Shown: positions 1-9,321 of the stretch, one piece after another
Layout: the number at the start of each line of letters is the position of its first letter
Position numbering within the stretch: position 1 is the stretch's first letter
Origin: Methanocella paludicola SANAE
GTDB taxonomy: Archaea; Halobacteriota; Methanocellia; Methanocellales; Methanocellaceae
NCBI RefSeq assembly: GCF_000011005.1
Contig: NC_013665.1
Coordinates: 930,001 to 994,000, forward strand
Direction: 5' to 3'
DNA length: 64,000 bases
Notes under the pieces: model-generated
What the model was told of the DNA's origin: nothing
The model's input: the letters and a program-made list of their open reading frames with translations, nothing else
The model's database searches: none
Made by a program: the position numbers and the translations under genes

Positions 1-2
1 CC

Positions 3-2969
3 GTCGGTGTCGGCGGTGCTTACATCGCTATCGTTAACGCATCGAACACCAGTGAAGAGTACTATAACACTACGTCTGATGTGAACGGTAACTATTGGAT
101 CACTGGCATCAACGCTACCTACAGCTCTGTAAAGGGCACCGGCTCCGCCTGGTTCGGTGGCGACTACGCCAGGGGCATAAATGCCTACAAGATGTACGCC
201 ATGAAGGACCCGTACGGCGAAGGTTACTCTGGTGCGTTCGGTATTGATGAAAACCTGAGCGCCGCCACGACCACTTCGGTCGTCTTATTCACAAAACCGG
301 CTTATATGGGTATGTCCGTTGAGCGGTACTATGTTGTCGCTAATGGTATGGACAATATCAAGATCACTGCATACATGTATGATTCCCTCAATAACCCGGT
401 GGCTGACGGCTACAACATTAATTTCACGGTCGGGAATGCCACGAATAATAGCTTCACGCCCGGAAGTTTCCCATGGGTTCCGAGTAATGGCAGCCTTGAT
501 GGACTTGGAAATAACGTTTTGCTACAAAATCCGACCCACGATAACACCGGCAGCGCCAGTGTCCAATTCGGCTGGGTCGATAACGCCAATTCGAGCACGA
601 GCTCGACTGTCTGGGCATATTATGAAGACGATCCGAACATCAACATACATGCAACGATTAATTTCAAATGGGATAACGAGATAAGGCCCCCGTGCATTAC
701 CAATGTTTCGGCGAACAGGACATCGATCGGTCCGAATGACGATATAAAAGTAAGCTATATGTTAAATAACGCGGACATAACCGGCAATGACGTATGCTTG
801 TTAATTACTGACCCCAATGGGGTTTCGATCAAGAACGTTGATACGGGCATACAGTATAATGGTCTGCACGATATCTTATGGGATGGGTGCTTTGATAATG
901 GGACACGCGTTCCAAACGGCAATTACCTTCTGAAAATCGCCGTCCATACCCCCGAAGGCATTCCCGGGCAATTAAATCTAATAAAACAGTATGAATATAC
1001 ATTATCGCCATACGACGTGGCCATAGACTCCATGGGTAATGTGATAGTGGCGGATAATGATGGCAGTGCAATCAAGAGGATCTATCCCAATGGGACGACA
1101 CGATCTATCGGTAGCGGCTTCAACCACCCCTTTTCCGTGGCCGTTGACTCTCAGGATAATGTTTACATCGCCGATATGGACAACGTGATAAAAATCGTCT
1201 ACACCAATGGCACGATCAAGACCATAGGCAGCGGATTTATTAACCCTTCAGGCATAGACGTCGACTCGAAAGGCAATGTGTACGTGGCCGATTGGGGCAA
1301 TAATGCAATAAAGATGATCTATCCTAATGGAACGATCGTCACGCTTGGGAGCGGTATTGTCCATCCATATATGGTAGCGGTCGACGAGTTGGGTAACGTT
1401 TACGTGACTCAGAGTCTGGATGATATAGTCAAGGAAATTTATGTAAATAATACTGTCAGGACATTACCGTTCATATCATCCGATCCAAGGGGCGTGGCCG
1501 TTGACTCACACGGCAATGTATACGTTACGGACGATAGTGATAATTCTATCAAAATACTTTATGCCAATAACACAGTCGGGACATTCTATACCGGGCTAGC
1601 TTGGCCCGAGGGCCTGGAGGTCGACTCGCAAGATAACTTGTACGTGGCAGATACGAACCATGTCCGGGTCTTAGAGATTTATCCTAATGGCTCTACAAGA
1701 ACGTTCATGAGCAAGCTATCTTACCCCCGGGCCGCGGTACGTGATGTGAACGATGACATCTACGTGACCGAATCGGTGAATAATGACGTGAAGGTCATCC
1801 ATTCTAATGGTACCGTTGAGGTGATTGGCAGCGGATTCGATAATCCTCTTAGCATGGATATTGACGCATCAAGCAACATCTACGTAGCTGATTCGGGTAA
1901 CAGAATGATCACGGTCATATACCCCGATCATACGATCCATACTCTCGGAAGCGGGATCCAATATCCGTGGGGAGTTGCCGTCGATAGCAATGGATATGTC
2001 TACGTGACGGATTTGTGGAACAGAACTATATTGTTAATATATCCAAATAATACCACAGTCACGTTAAAAGACAATTATTACAGTCCATCATATATCGATG
2101 TGGATCGGTCGGGTAACATTTACGTCGCTAATGTCGACAATATGACTTTTGAAGAACTATATCCCAATGGTACCATTCGAACGTTGGGTAATGGATATAC
2201 TTGGAGTAGTTACTTGTTGAGCGGTATCGCTGTGGACGATTCTGGCAACGTATACGTGCCTAATGATATCAATAATACGATCGATGTGATACTGCCCGAT
2301 GGGAATATCATCTGCCTGGGTTCGGAATACCTCGACAGTCCACATGGTATAAGCATCGATGCTCAAGGTAACCTACTTATCGTCGATGCGAATGCCGTCA
2401 GCGAATTCGCCTCTTCGTCAATAATTACGAGCGATCCGATCGGTTTTAACGTGACTGGTATTAGTCCTGTATCGTTCACGTATCACCTAAATAAAGGCTG
2501 GAACCTCATCTCAATACCAGTCGTGCCCAAGGATGGTAATTTAACGATGTTTTTCCAGCCGATTATGAATAACGTTTCGATTGTGTGGGAGTATAACAGC
2601 TCGAATAGGTCGAACGCTTGGGCGTATTATACGACCATGACTGACAAGTATAAACAGGGCACGTTGAGGACGGTGAACGAACGGCAGGGATACTGGGTGC
2701 GGTGTAATAACGACACGGTATTCACGGTGACCGGGTACCAGCCGAAGAATAGTAATGTGACTTTGAATAGCGGGTGGAACCTTATCGGCAACCCGACGAT
2801 GGACGTTCGTCAGCCGTTGGCTGCTTATCCGAACGAGAAGATAGTGTGGATGTATAATAGCAGTAACACTGCTAGCCCGTGGGCTTATCACACGACTATG
2901 ACTGACAAGTACCAGCAGGGTGGTCTGACCGAGATGAAGCCGGGCTACGGGTACTGGGTGAGAATATGA
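3..2969 (+). CDS. NHL-repeat surface protein, 5' end cut by window
   Basis: The frame is open from the first bases of the window with no stop, so the true start lies outside; an internal GTG at 81 is only an apparent start. Domains in order: a carboxypeptidase-regulatory-like segment (positions 3-180), an Ig-like region, a FlgD-type Ig-like region (about 710-990), twelve NHL-type repeats of about 42 residues (pattern VDSxGNVYVAD...IYPNGT, about 1000-2400) and a duplicated C-terminal module beginning GWNLIS and GWNLIG and ending GYWVR. Twelve repeats would fit two six-bladed propellers. Many N-x-S/T sequons and the lack of catalytic motifs suggest a secreted, glycosylated binding protein of the cell surface. 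The end has no membrane anchor; the next gene, 13 bases downstream, does, so the two may form a surface complex (inference). Confidence 0.85.
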   Translation, partial: VGVGGAYIAIVNASNTSEEYYNTTSDVNGNYWITGINATYSSVKGTGSAWFGGDYARGINAYKMYAMKDPYGEGYSGAFGIDENLSAATTTSVVLFTKPAYMGMSVERYYVVANGMDNIKITAYMYDSLNNPVADGYNINFTVGNATNNSFTPGSFPWVPSNGSLDGLGNNVLLQNPTHDNTGSASVQFGWVDNANSSTSSTVWAYYEDDPNINIHATINFKWDNEIRPPCITNVSANRTSIGPNDDIKVSYMLNNADITGNDVCLLITDPNGVSIKNVDTGIQYNGLHDILWDGCFDNGTRVPNGNYLLKIAVHTPEGIPGQLNLIKQYEYTLSPYDVAIDSMGNVIVADNDGSAIKRIYPNGTTRSIGSGFNHPFSVAVDSQDNVYIADMDNVIKIVYTNGTIKTIGSGFINPSGIDVDSKGNVYVADWGNNAIKMIYPNGTIVTLGSGIVHPYMVAVDELGNVYVTQSLDDIVKEIYVNNTVRTLPFISSDPRGVAVDSHGNVYVTDDSDNSIKILYANNTVGTFYTGLAWPEGLEVDSQDNLYVADTNHVRVLEIYPNGSTRTFMSKLSYPRAAVRDVNDDIYVTESVNNDVKVIHSNGTVEVIGSGFDNPLSMDIDASSNIYVADSGNRMITVIYPDHTIHTLGSGIQYPWGVAVDSNGYVYVTDLWNRTILLIYPNNTTVTLKDNYYSPSYIDVDRSGNIYVANVDNMTFEELYPNGTIRTLGNGYTWSSYLLSGIAVDDSGNVYVPNDINNTIDVILPDGNIICLGSEYLDSPHGISIDAQGNLLIVDANAVSEFASSSIITSDPIGFNVTGISPVSFTYHLNKGWNLISIPVVPKDGNLTMFFQPIMNNVSIVWEYNSSNRSNAWAYYTTMTDKYKQGTLRTVNERQGYWVRCNNDTVFTVTGYQPKNSNVTLNSGWNLIGNPTMDVRQPLAAYPNEKIVWMYNSSNTASPWAYHTTMTDKYQQGGLTEMKPGYGYWVRI

Positions 2970-2982
2970 TACAGGTGGTAAT

Positions 2983-3831
2983 ATGAACAACAGGACATTA
3001 ACGAAGCTAATAACGACAGGAATGGCTTTACTGCTACTCACGGTAGTAGCAGCCGATGTATCCTTAAGCGATGACGATTTTAACCCGCCCAGCATACCCA
3101 CCCCGGTTCCAGTGGGTGGAGGAGGCAGCAGCGGAGGCGGCGGTGGAGGCAGCGGTGGCAGCTACACGCCCCCCGCTTTCGAAGCCTATACTCTCCCCAT
3201 AAAATCCAGTGATGGGACCATGATAGGCCGGCAGGAAGGCAAGAACTTTAATAGCGTTATGATTTGGGCCGAAAAGAATGGCAGTATAGGCAATACAATG
3301 TATGTCCTCACGGTGGAGGGCGAGACGAGCCAGAAGATCCCGGACGATGGATGGCTGGACATAACCTTCGAAACCCCCGATACTACTGGATTACCAGAAG
3401 GCATGGATGGACTTGCACTGGCTAAGGTTAAAATCGCTAAAAAGCCGGATGATTGGTACTACAAGTCCGGCAGTCCGAAGTATACGCTGAAGATATCCGG
3501 CCTAACCGAGGGCCTGGATGCCGGGGCCACGTACTACCTCGTAAGGTTGGATGGTGCGAACTTCCAGGGACAAAAGGTCGCCCCTGATATTGGCTCTGGG
3601 CAGGTGTCTTTAAAGTTCACCCCGTCGGGGGATATTGGGACATTTATCTTGTTAAGGGCAGCATCCCCAACGCCGACACCAACCTCAACTCTGGTGGCTA
3701 CTCCAACTCCAACGCCAATGCCAGCGTCTAACAATTCAGGTATGACAAGCGTACCCATATTGATAGGCACATTCGCTGTGGGAGCGGTACTCGGTATACT
3801 AGTCATGTTTCTGATGGCTAAGAAACGATAA
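2983..3831 (+). CDS. Membrane-anchored extracellular protein with Gly- and Pro/Thr-rich linkers
   Basis: 282 residues. The N-terminus is a signal peptide (charged start, then a Leu/Thr/Val-rich core to about residue 25). A Gly/Ser stretch (about 44-62) leads to a folded domain of about 160 residues, then a Pro/Thr-rich wall-spanning linker, and the C-terminus is a single hydrophobic helix followed by Lys-Lys-Arg, which gives an outside-facing, C-terminally anchored topology. A ribosome site (ggtggt) lies just before the ATG. It follows the NHL-repeat gene by 13 bases and is surely co-transcribed with it. I do not recognise the central domain; it carries no canonical PGF sorting motif. Function is probably structural or adhesive. 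Confidence 0.75.
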   Translation: MNNRTLTKLITTGMALLLLTVVAADVSLSDDDFNPPSIPTPVPVGGGGSSGGGGGGSGGSYTPPAFEAYTLPIKSSDGTMIGRQEGKNFNSVMIWAEKNGSIGNTMYVLTVEGETSQKIPDDGWLDITFETPDTTGLPEGMDGLALAKVKIAKKPDDWYYKSGSPKYTLKISGLTEGLDAGATYYLVRLDGANFQGQKVAPDIGSGQVSLKFTPSGDIGTFILLRAASPTPTPTSTLVATPTPTPMPASNNSGMTSVPILIGTFAVGAVLGILVMFLMAKKR

Positions 3832-3866
3832 TGGAGTATATTCTCCATTATCGTAAAATTTTTTTG
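3826..3866 (+). terminator. Hairpin and T-run terminator overlapping a stop codon
   Basis: A perfect 11-bp stem (CGATAATGGAG / CTCCATTATCG) with a six-base loop is followed within five bases by a run of seven T. The stem includes the TAA stop of the preceding gene. It should end the two-gene surface-protein transcript. Confidence 0.75.
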
Positions 3867-4107
3867 TGCTTTTTTAAATACGGAATTCTTGTCTTCCCTT
3901 ATTTTCCTTTTCCAATCAACCAGTGTGGACTCGGTTAGTGTCGGTTATAGGTTATGATAGGAAAAAGAGTCCTTCATATAGGTACTTTTAAATATATCAG
4001 AGATCTCCGGCGGCTCTTCTGGTTTTTATATCCAGGTTAGCCTGTACTAAATTTAATAGCAATTATTAAGAGAGCGACTGCATTATTGATATTAAGAGTT
4101 CGAGATC

Positions 4108-4620
4108 ATGCCGGATATTGTGAAAGCAAAGCCATTCCATGAATATATGAATGAATATAGAAAACAGGTGGCGAAGGGCGACATCAAAGAGGCGTATAGG
4201 GGATTGATGGAATATATCATGGACTTGAGGTCGCATTTCCAGAATAAATATCCGGATTACTTCGTATCCGGTAACATCTATTATGGGTACATGGACATGA
4301 CCTATTTTTCCTTCATCCCGGAATCACTGAAACAACAAAAGTTAAAAGTCGCTATTGTTTTTGTTCATGACACATTCAGGTTTGAAGTTTGGCTGGCAGG
4401 ATATAATAAGCAGGTTCAGGCAAAATACTGGAAATTGTTTAAAGAAAGTGGCTGGAATAAGTACCGCATTCCCTCAACGACAAAAGGCGCCGATTCTATA
4501 ATCGAGTGCACTTTAGTTGAAAACCCGGATTTTAGCGATCTAGATTCGTTAACCAGGCAGATCGAGGAAGGGACGCTGGAATTCATTAAGGATGTTGAGG
4601 GCTTCTTATCTAAACAATAA
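4108..4620 (+). CDS. Hypothetical protein, 170 aa, cytoplasmic
   Basis: A soluble protein with no signal peptide, no membrane segment and no cysteine motif. The N-terminal half (FHEYMNEYRKQV...YRGLMEYIMDLR) is helical and amphipathic, the middle is rich in aromatic residues (YYGYMDMTYFSF) and the end is acidic. The arrangement resembles small DUF7000-type proteins seen in many bacteria and archaea, but I name that family only from memory of its pattern. It is monocistronic: 276 bases separate it from the upstream terminator, with a TATA-like tract around 4040-4065, and the next gene is convergent. Codon use is like the neighbouring core genes. Function unknown. Confidence 0.7.
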   Translation: MPDIVKAKPFHEYMNEYRKQVAKGDIKEAYRGLMEYIMDLRSHFQNKYPDYFVSGNIYYGYMDMTYFSFIPESLKQQKLKVAIVFVHDTFRFEVWLAGYNKQVQAKYWKLFKESGWNKYRIPSTTKGADSIIECTLVENPDFSDLDSLTRQIEEGTLEFIKDVEGFLSKQ

Positions 4621-4685
4621 AACTGTTCTGATAATGCTCTCTTTTCTTAAACAAATTAAAGCTTCTATTTAAATCCGTGAGATTA

Positions 4686-5132
4686 CTAGCCGGACCGCTT
4701 CTTCAATAGATCCTCGATGTCCTTATTCCCGGCCGCTTCGGCGATCGTCATAACGGTCCCATCGAACTTATTATATATACCGATATCCGCTCCCGCATCC
4801 AGCAGGCACTCGACTACTTCTTTGTGGCCGTTCGTTACCGCCCACATCAAGGCCGTCAGGCCGAAATAGTCCTGGCTGTCGATGTAGGCGCCGGCCTTAA
4901 GCAGCATTTCGACGAATTCCCGGTTCCCGGCTGCCGCCGAGACGGCCAGTACGCTCATGCCGTCCTTATTTTTCGAGTTTACCAGGCGCATGTTTTGGGC
5001 GATGAGCTGCTGTGCCTTTTCCATGTCGTGCGACTTTAGCGCTGCCACAAATTCATTGAAAAATTCCTGTGGCTTCAGTGTACAGTCCCTGTCTCCAGGT
5101 TTCCCAAAAATACCTGATAAAAATTTTTTCAT
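4686..5132 (-). CDS. Ankyrin-repeat protein
   Basis: 148 residues. After a helical N-terminal stretch there are about three ankyrin repeats (GMSVLAVSAAAGNREFVEMLLKAGA, then GLTALMWAVTNGHKEVVECLLDAGADI, each about 33 residues) and a degenerate last repeat. The repeats form a protein-binding solenoid. The start fits the ATG at 5132, although the N-terminus (MKKFLSGIFGK) is hydrophobic only briefly and is unlikely to be a signal peptide. It is convergent with the gene at 4108 and divergent from the phosphoesterase at 5253, with about 120 bases between them. The binding partner cannot be deduced. Confidence 0.85.
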   Translation of the reverse strand: MKKFLSGIFGKPGDRDCTLKPQEFFNEFVAALKSHDMEKAQQLIAQNMRLVNSKNKDGMSVLAVSAAAGNREFVEMLLKAGAYIDSQDYFGLTALMWAVTNGHKEVVECLLDAGADIGIYNKFDGTVMTIAEAAGNKDIEDLLKKRSG

Positions 5133-5252
5133 ATAGACATTTGCACAGTTTATTTTTCCTTATATAATAAGCCTTTTCAAAGGGCCGAAGTAATGAATAG
5201 ATCGCCGGCCGGACCAGAGGTTTAACTATAACCAAGCGCATTCAGTCGTGGG

Positions 5253-6149
5253 ATGAACTACTGCCTGCTTCTCTTCTCCGACGTCCACGCGGATATCGAG
5301 GCGCTTGACGCATTGCTTTCGATAGCAGGCAGCAGTGACTTTGCCGCCCATTACGGCCCGATATCGAAGACCATCAACCTGGGGGATACTTTGCAGCGAG
5401 GTTACCATCCCTGCGAGGTCGTCCGAAGGCTAAAAGATGTAAAAAACCTCGTATCGGTGCTAGGCAACCACGACGAGTCATTTCTATATCATTTATCGTT
5501 ATTAGGCAACGACCGCCACAGCATTCGAGTCCACGATAGCTATTTTGCCACGGACGAATACCAGGGCTTCTTCCAGGGAATCGGCAGGACTCATGTCGAT
5601 ATGGAAAACAAGCTTTATGCGGTGCATGGCGGGCCCATCGACCCGGCCGCAATTCCGGCGAAAGAAAAGACCATCGACGACGAGTGGATATATTCGCAGA
5701 CATGGCAGCGCATATCGGTCATCGGCGAGTCGTTCATCGACTATGCCGGCTATAACTATTTACCGTCTCAGGCCTTCGATGCCGTAAAGTCCGCTTTGGG
5801 CTCCGACGGCTTCGTCATCGCCTGCGGCCACAACCACAAGGAAGCGGCCTTCGTGCAAAAGAACGGGGAAGTCGAGGACGTGCTTAATAAGCTGGACTCA
5901 GAGGAAATATCGCTGAACGGCCATAAAATAAAAGAAAAGAGGCTCCCGATAAACGATGATACCAATTATCTCGTCAGGCTGGGCATCGCAGGGCCCGAAG
6001 GCTTCCTCCAGTACGGCTGGGACACCTGCTACTTCGGCGTCCTAGCCGAGAAAGACGGAGCAAAGACATTTTACCTCCTCAGCTTCGAGATGGGAAGAAA
6101 AAAGGAAGAAGAGATCAGGCGACCGCAGACTCAATATTATGAGTGCTAA
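5253..6149 (+). CDS. Calcineurin-like metallophosphoesterase
   Basis: 298 residues. The metal-binding blocks of the family are in order: a D-x-H motif (FSDVHAD, residues 7-13), GD (NLGDTLQ, about 45), GNHDE (about 74) and C-terminal GHNH (about 198). These coordinate two metal ions for hydrolysis of phosphomonoesters or diesters. The fold and length fit predicted phosphodiesterases of the MJ0936/YfcE superfamily, but the C-terminal 90 residues are extra and include a charged stretch before a tail rich in Lys and Glu. Single gene with its own promoter region between divergent genes. The substrate is unknown. Confidence 0.85.
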   Translation: MNYCLLLFSDVHADIEALDALLSIAGSSDFAAHYGPISKTINLGDTLQRGYHPCEVVRRLKDVKNLVSVLGNHDESFLYHLSLLGNDRHSIRVHDSYFATDEYQGFFQGIGRTHVDMENKLYAVHGGPIDPAAIPAKEKTIDDEWIYSQTWQRISVIGESFIDYAGYNYLPSQAFDAVKSALGSDGFVIACGHNHKEAAFVQKNGEVEDVLNKLDSEEISLNGHKIKEKRLPINDDTNYLVRLGIAGPEGFLQYGWDTCYFGVLAEKDGAKTFYLLSFEMGRKKEEEIRRPQTQYYEC

Positions 6150-6166
6150 AAAAAGAAGAAGGTAAT

Positions 6167-7825
6167 TTACTTCTTATCGTGGTCCCGGATCTCCACGCGC
6201 CTGATCTTCCCGCTGATCGTCTTCGGCAGCGCAGGCACGAATTCCACGATCCTCGGGTACTTGTAAGGCGCCGTGACCTTCTTCACGTGGTCCTGCAGCT
6301 CCTTCTTCAGGGCGTCGCTGGGCGTATAGTCCTTCTTAAGCACCACCGTCGCCTTCACGATCTGGCCCCGGATTTCGTCGGGCACCGCCGTAATGGCGCA
6401 TTCCACGACCGCGGGATGCGTGATCAGGGCGCTCTCGACCTCGAAGGGCCCGATACGGTAGCCGGAACTCTTAATGACGTCGTCGGAACGGCCCACGAAC
6501 CAGAAATAGCCTTCCTCATCCATCCAGGCCATGTCACCCGTATAGTAGTAGCCGTCGTGCCAGACCGATTTAGTTCTCCTATCGTCCCGGTAATAGCCAT
6601 CGAAAATGCCCGCGGGCAGGCCTTTCATGGTATTGACGACGATCTCGCCCTCCTCGCCCGCCTCGCATTTTTTACCATCCAGGCTGATAAGCTCGATGTT
6701 ATAACCGGGCGAGGGCTTGCCCATGGAACCGGGCCTGGGCTCTATCCAGGGATAGGTACCGAGGGCGACCGTCATTTCTGTCTGGCCGAAGCCTTCCATG
6801 AGCTTTAGGCCCGTACGCTCGAGCCATTTATTGTATACTTCCGGGTTCAGGGGCTCGCCGGCCACGACGCAGTACTTCAAGCTGGAGAAGTCGTACTTGC
6901 TCATGTCCTCGTGGATGAGGAAACGGTATATGGTCGGCGGGGCGCAGAAGGTGGTGACCTTGTATTTCGAGGTCATCGCCAGCAGCCGGGCGGGGTTGAA
7001 CTCCTCGTAATCGTAGGCGAAGACGGCGCTGCCGGAGATCCACTGGCCGTAGATCTTGCCCCAGACCGCTTTGGCCCATCCCGTGTCCGCCACCGTGTAA
7101 TGCAGCCCGTCGTCCATAACGTTCTGCCAGTACTTCGCCGTGAGGATGTGGCCCAGGGGATAGACGAAGTTGTGCTGGACCATCTTGGGAAGCCCCACTG
7201 TTCCCGACGTGAAATACAAGATCAGGATATCCTCGTTCTTCGTGGCTTCCTTGCCCTTCGGCCTCTCGAAATGTTCCGGGGCTTTTTCGACCTCGGTATC
7301 GAAATCGATCCAGCCATCATATTTCCCGCCCACTACGGCCTTAAACTTCAGCGAGCATTCCTTCTGGGCCTTATCAACGTGATCGATGAGCGACTTCTCG
7401 TTCGCCGTAATGATCATCTTGATGTCGGCAAGCTGAACACGATAAGTGATGTCCTTCGTCGTGAGCATGTGCGTTGCGGGGATCGCGATGGCGCCGATCC
7501 TGTGGAGTGCGACCATGACATACCACCACTCGTACCTTCCCTTGAGTGCCAGCATCACGGCGTCGCCCTTCTTGATGCCGATGCCCTTCAGGAAGTTCGC
7601 GACCTTGTCGCTCATGCGCTTGATATCGGCGAAGGTCATGATCTGCTCGCCGCCGTTGTCGTCGCACCACACGAGGGCCAGCTTATCCGGCGTCTCGCGG
7701 GCCATGACGTCGATCACGTCATAGGCGAAGTTGAAGTTCGAGGGCACCTTGATCTTAAAATTATCTCGGAAATCCTCGTAGGAATCGAACTCCGTTTTTT
7801 CAAGGAACTTATGTAATAGTGACAT
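6167..7825 (-). CDS. Medium- or branched-chain acyl-CoA synthetase (AMP-forming)
   Basis: ATP-dependent acyl-adenylate/thioester synthetase of the ANL superfamily. Visible are the phosphate-binding loop ([12 protein letters not shown]), the A5 motif (EGFGQTE), the A7 block with TGD, the hinge ([14 protein letters not shown]) and the C-terminal catalytic lysine in [10 protein letters not shown]. Length (552 aa) fits medium-chain acyl-CoA synthetases, a family with characterised methanogen members that activate 2-methylacyl or short branched acids. I chose the ATG at 7825 (MSLLHKF) because GAGG lies 9 bases ahead; an in-frame ATG further upstream would overlap the regulator gene. It starts 10 bases after the cupin-type regulator ends, so the two form an operon and the regulator may sense an acid or its CoA ester (inference). 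Confidence 0.9.
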   Translation of the reverse strand: MSLLHKFLEKTEFDSYEDFRDNFKIKVPSNFNFAYDVIDVMARETPDKLALVWCDDNGGEQIMTFADIKRMSDKVANFLKGIGIKKGDAVMLALKGRYEWWYVMVALHRIGAIAIPATHMLTTKDITYRVQLADIKMIITANEKSLIDHVDKAQKECSLKFKAVVGGKYDGWIDFDTEVEKAPEHFERPKGKEATKNEDILILYFTSGTVGLPKMVQHNFVYPLGHILTAKYWQNVMDDGLHYTVADTGWAKAVWGKIYGQWISGSAVFAYDYEEFNPARLLAMTSKYKVTTFCAPPTIYRFLIHEDMSKYDFSSLKYCVVAGEPLNPEVYNKWLERTGLKLMEGFGQTEMTVALGTYPWIEPRPGSMGKPSPGYNIELISLDGKKCEAGEEGEIVVNTMKGLPAGIFDGYYRDDRRTKSVWHDGYYYTGDMAWMDEEGYFWFVGRSDDVIKSSGYRIGPFEVESALITHPAVVECAITAVPDEIRGQIVKATVVLKKDYTPSDALKKELQDHVKKVTAPYKYPRIVEFVPALPKTISGKIRRVEIRDHDKK

Positions 7826-7835
7826 GTCGTTTTCC

Positions 7836-8390
7836 TCACATGATGATGGCCAGGAACCGGGCCTGCTTTTCATTCAACGCCACCATGGCGTGGTCGCAGC
7901 TCGAGTCAAAGTAGATGGAATCGCCCTCGTTGAGGACGAACTCCTGGTCTCTGATGATGAACCGGAGGCTGCCGTCCAGGACGTAGTTGAACTCCTGGCC
8001 TGGATGAGAGTTCGTATGCACGGGAGTGCCCTTGGGCTTCGGCTCCACGGTCACGATGAACGGCTCGGCTTTCTTGTTAATAAAATTAAAGGCCAGGTTC
8101 TGGTACTTGTACTGCTTCCGCCTTTCGACGCTCACGCCCTTGCCCTTCCGGGTCACCGTGAAATAGTGCATCCTTGGCGTCTCGCCGGTCAGGAGAATGC
8201 TCATCTCGACGCCGAGCTTCTTCGAGATCTCGTACAGCTCGCTCGCCGGTATGTCCTCTTCGCCATTCTCATACCTCTCGTACCGGTCTTTACTGATGTT
8301 GAGATATTTCGCCATCTCGTCCGTGCCGATCTCCAGGATGCCCCTCAGTTCCTTCACCCTGGCGGCCACTTCTTTTATGCGTTCCTGCAT
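7836..8390 (-). CDS. XRE-family regulator with C-terminal cupin domain
   Basis: 184 residues. Residues 1-70 are a helix-turn-helix of the Cro/XRE type ([26 protein letters not shown] without canonical divergence), and residues 110-184 form a small cupin barrel with the usual metal-site pattern ([16 protein letters not shown]...[13 protein letters not shown]). Such proteins repress or activate a neighbouring metabolic gene in response to a small ligand. The neighbour here is the acyl-CoA synthetase 10 bases downstream. GTGAGG lies 8 bases ahead of the ATG, and a TATA-like box sits about 80 bases upstream. A nearly identical pairing is common in methanogens (known from family context). Confidence 0.9.
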   Translation of the reverse strand: MQERIKEVAARVKELRGILEIGTDEMAKYLNISKDRYERYENGEEDIPASELYEISKKLGVEMSILLTGETPRMHYFTVTRKGKGVSVERRKQYKYQNLAFNFINKKAEPFIVTVEPKPKGTPVHTNSHPGQEFNYVLDGSLRFIIRDQEFVLNEGDSIYFDSSCDHAMVALNEKQARFLAIIM

Positions 8391-8467
8391 GTGTTTATCC
8401 TCACTTGATATTCAACACTTGATGCTCGCTGCTGATACAGTCAATAATTAAGCAACCCATGAAATAC

Positions 8468-8479
8468 TATTTAAAGGCT
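8468..8479 (-). promoter_or_regulatory. TATA-like box for the regulator/synthetase operon
   Basis: Read on the minus strand, gcctttaaatag is a good archaeal TATA box with a purine-rich flank. It lies about 80 bases before the regulator start, implying a leader of about 50 bases. The rest of the 250-base gap to 8639 is AT-rich and holds nothing else that I can support. Confidence 0.4.
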
Positions 8480-8639
8480 TCCATGCGGTATGCTGTCATA
8501 TCGCAAGCTAAATGGCGTCGACGTACTAGAGTTTGCATTTTAAGGGTATTTATAATAAATAATAGTTAAGTAATAGTTAAAAAATTCTTAATTATTATGC
8601 TTTTCAAGCGAAAGTTATTTGGTGGATTGCCAGTGACAT

Positions 8640-9104
8640 TTATTTTTTTATATTGTCCTTTTCCCATTCCCTGAAAAGTACGAGGTTCTCTTCCTTCAGT
8701 ACGTTGCCGCGGGCCGATATTTTACCGTCGCCGATAATGCTGAACAGCTCCCCGGGCGTATCGAGCACCACGTAGCCGTCCATCTTTACGTCGCTTATTC
8801 TGGCGCCATATACGATTCTGTCGATGTTAGCCAGTCCCAGCGCTCCGAGGCACATGGGGCACGGCTCGCAGGTGCAATAAATCGTACACCCGGACAGGTC
8901 CAGCGAGTCAAACACGTGGCATGCCTCATGTATCGTATTTATCTCAGCGTGAGCGGTCAGGTTTTTATCCCGAAGGATCGTGTTATGTGCGCATCCCACG
9001 ACTTTTCCATCCTTTACGATACAGGCGCCGAACGGCAGCTGGCCATGTCTCACGCCTTCTCGCGCTTTCTCTATTGCCAGCCGCATGTAGTCTTCATCGT
9101 TCAC
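8640..9104 (-). CDS. Nucleoside or base deaminase (cytidine deaminase-like fold)
   Basis: 154 residues with the zinc site of the CMP/dCMP deaminase superfamily: HAEINTIHEAC (His and catalytic Glu) and PCPMCLGAL (PCxxC, two Cys ligands). The C-terminal segment (WEKDNI) and the length fit the guanine deaminase/tRNA-adenosine-deaminase-like branch, where the product is released with ammonia. I favour the GTG at 9104 (VNDEDYMRLA) since homologues begin near there and an AGGT lies upstream; a GTG at 9125 would add seven residues. Monocistronic, divergent from the zinc ribbon gene with a 64-base gap. The exact substrate cannot be read from the sequence. Confidence 0.85.
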   Translation of the reverse strand: MNDEDYMRLAIEKAREGVRHGQLPFGACIVKDGKVVGCAHNTILRDKNLTAHAEINTIHEACHVFDSLDLSGCTIYCTCEPCPMCLGALGLANIDRIVYGARISDVKMDGYVVLDTPGELFSIIGDGKISARGNVLKEENLVLFREWEKDNIKK

Positions 9105-9168
9105 TGGACATCGACCTGTCAACACAATTATGTACGTACAATTTAATTATAAAACTGGTGACATTAAA

Positions 9169-9321
9169 ATGTGCTCCGTAGGCGGCCCGCCGGACTTCGA
9201 CTTTGAAATGGGCCAGGTCGAGAAATACAAATGTAAAGACTGCGGCGACGAATTCAAAGGCATCGGTAAAAACCCGAGCTGTCCGAAATGTGCATCCGAG
9301 AAGGTCGAGCCTCTCAAGTGA
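9169..9321 (+). CDS. Small zinc-ribbon (rubredoxin-like) protein
   Basis: 50 residues. Two CxxC knuckles, KCKDCGDEF and SCPKCAS, about 15 residues apart form one zinc ribbon; the sequence between them contains Gly and Lys as in FmdB/rubredoxin-like domains. I chose the ATG at 9169 because GGTGA lies 8 bases upstream; the longer reading from 9130 would cover the ribosome site. The final bases overlap the 3' end of the convergent amidase gene. Small free ribbons of this sort often serve as nucleic-acid or protein adaptors; no function can be assigned. Confidence 0.8.
   Translation: MCSVGGPPDFDFEMGQVEKYKCKDCGDEFKGIGKNPSCPKCASEKVEPLK

Noticed and set aside
6143-6808. Long plus-strand frames opposite the acyl-CoA synthetase
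   Set aside because: They are shadows of a high-GC gene on the other strand; no ribosome sites or family motifs.
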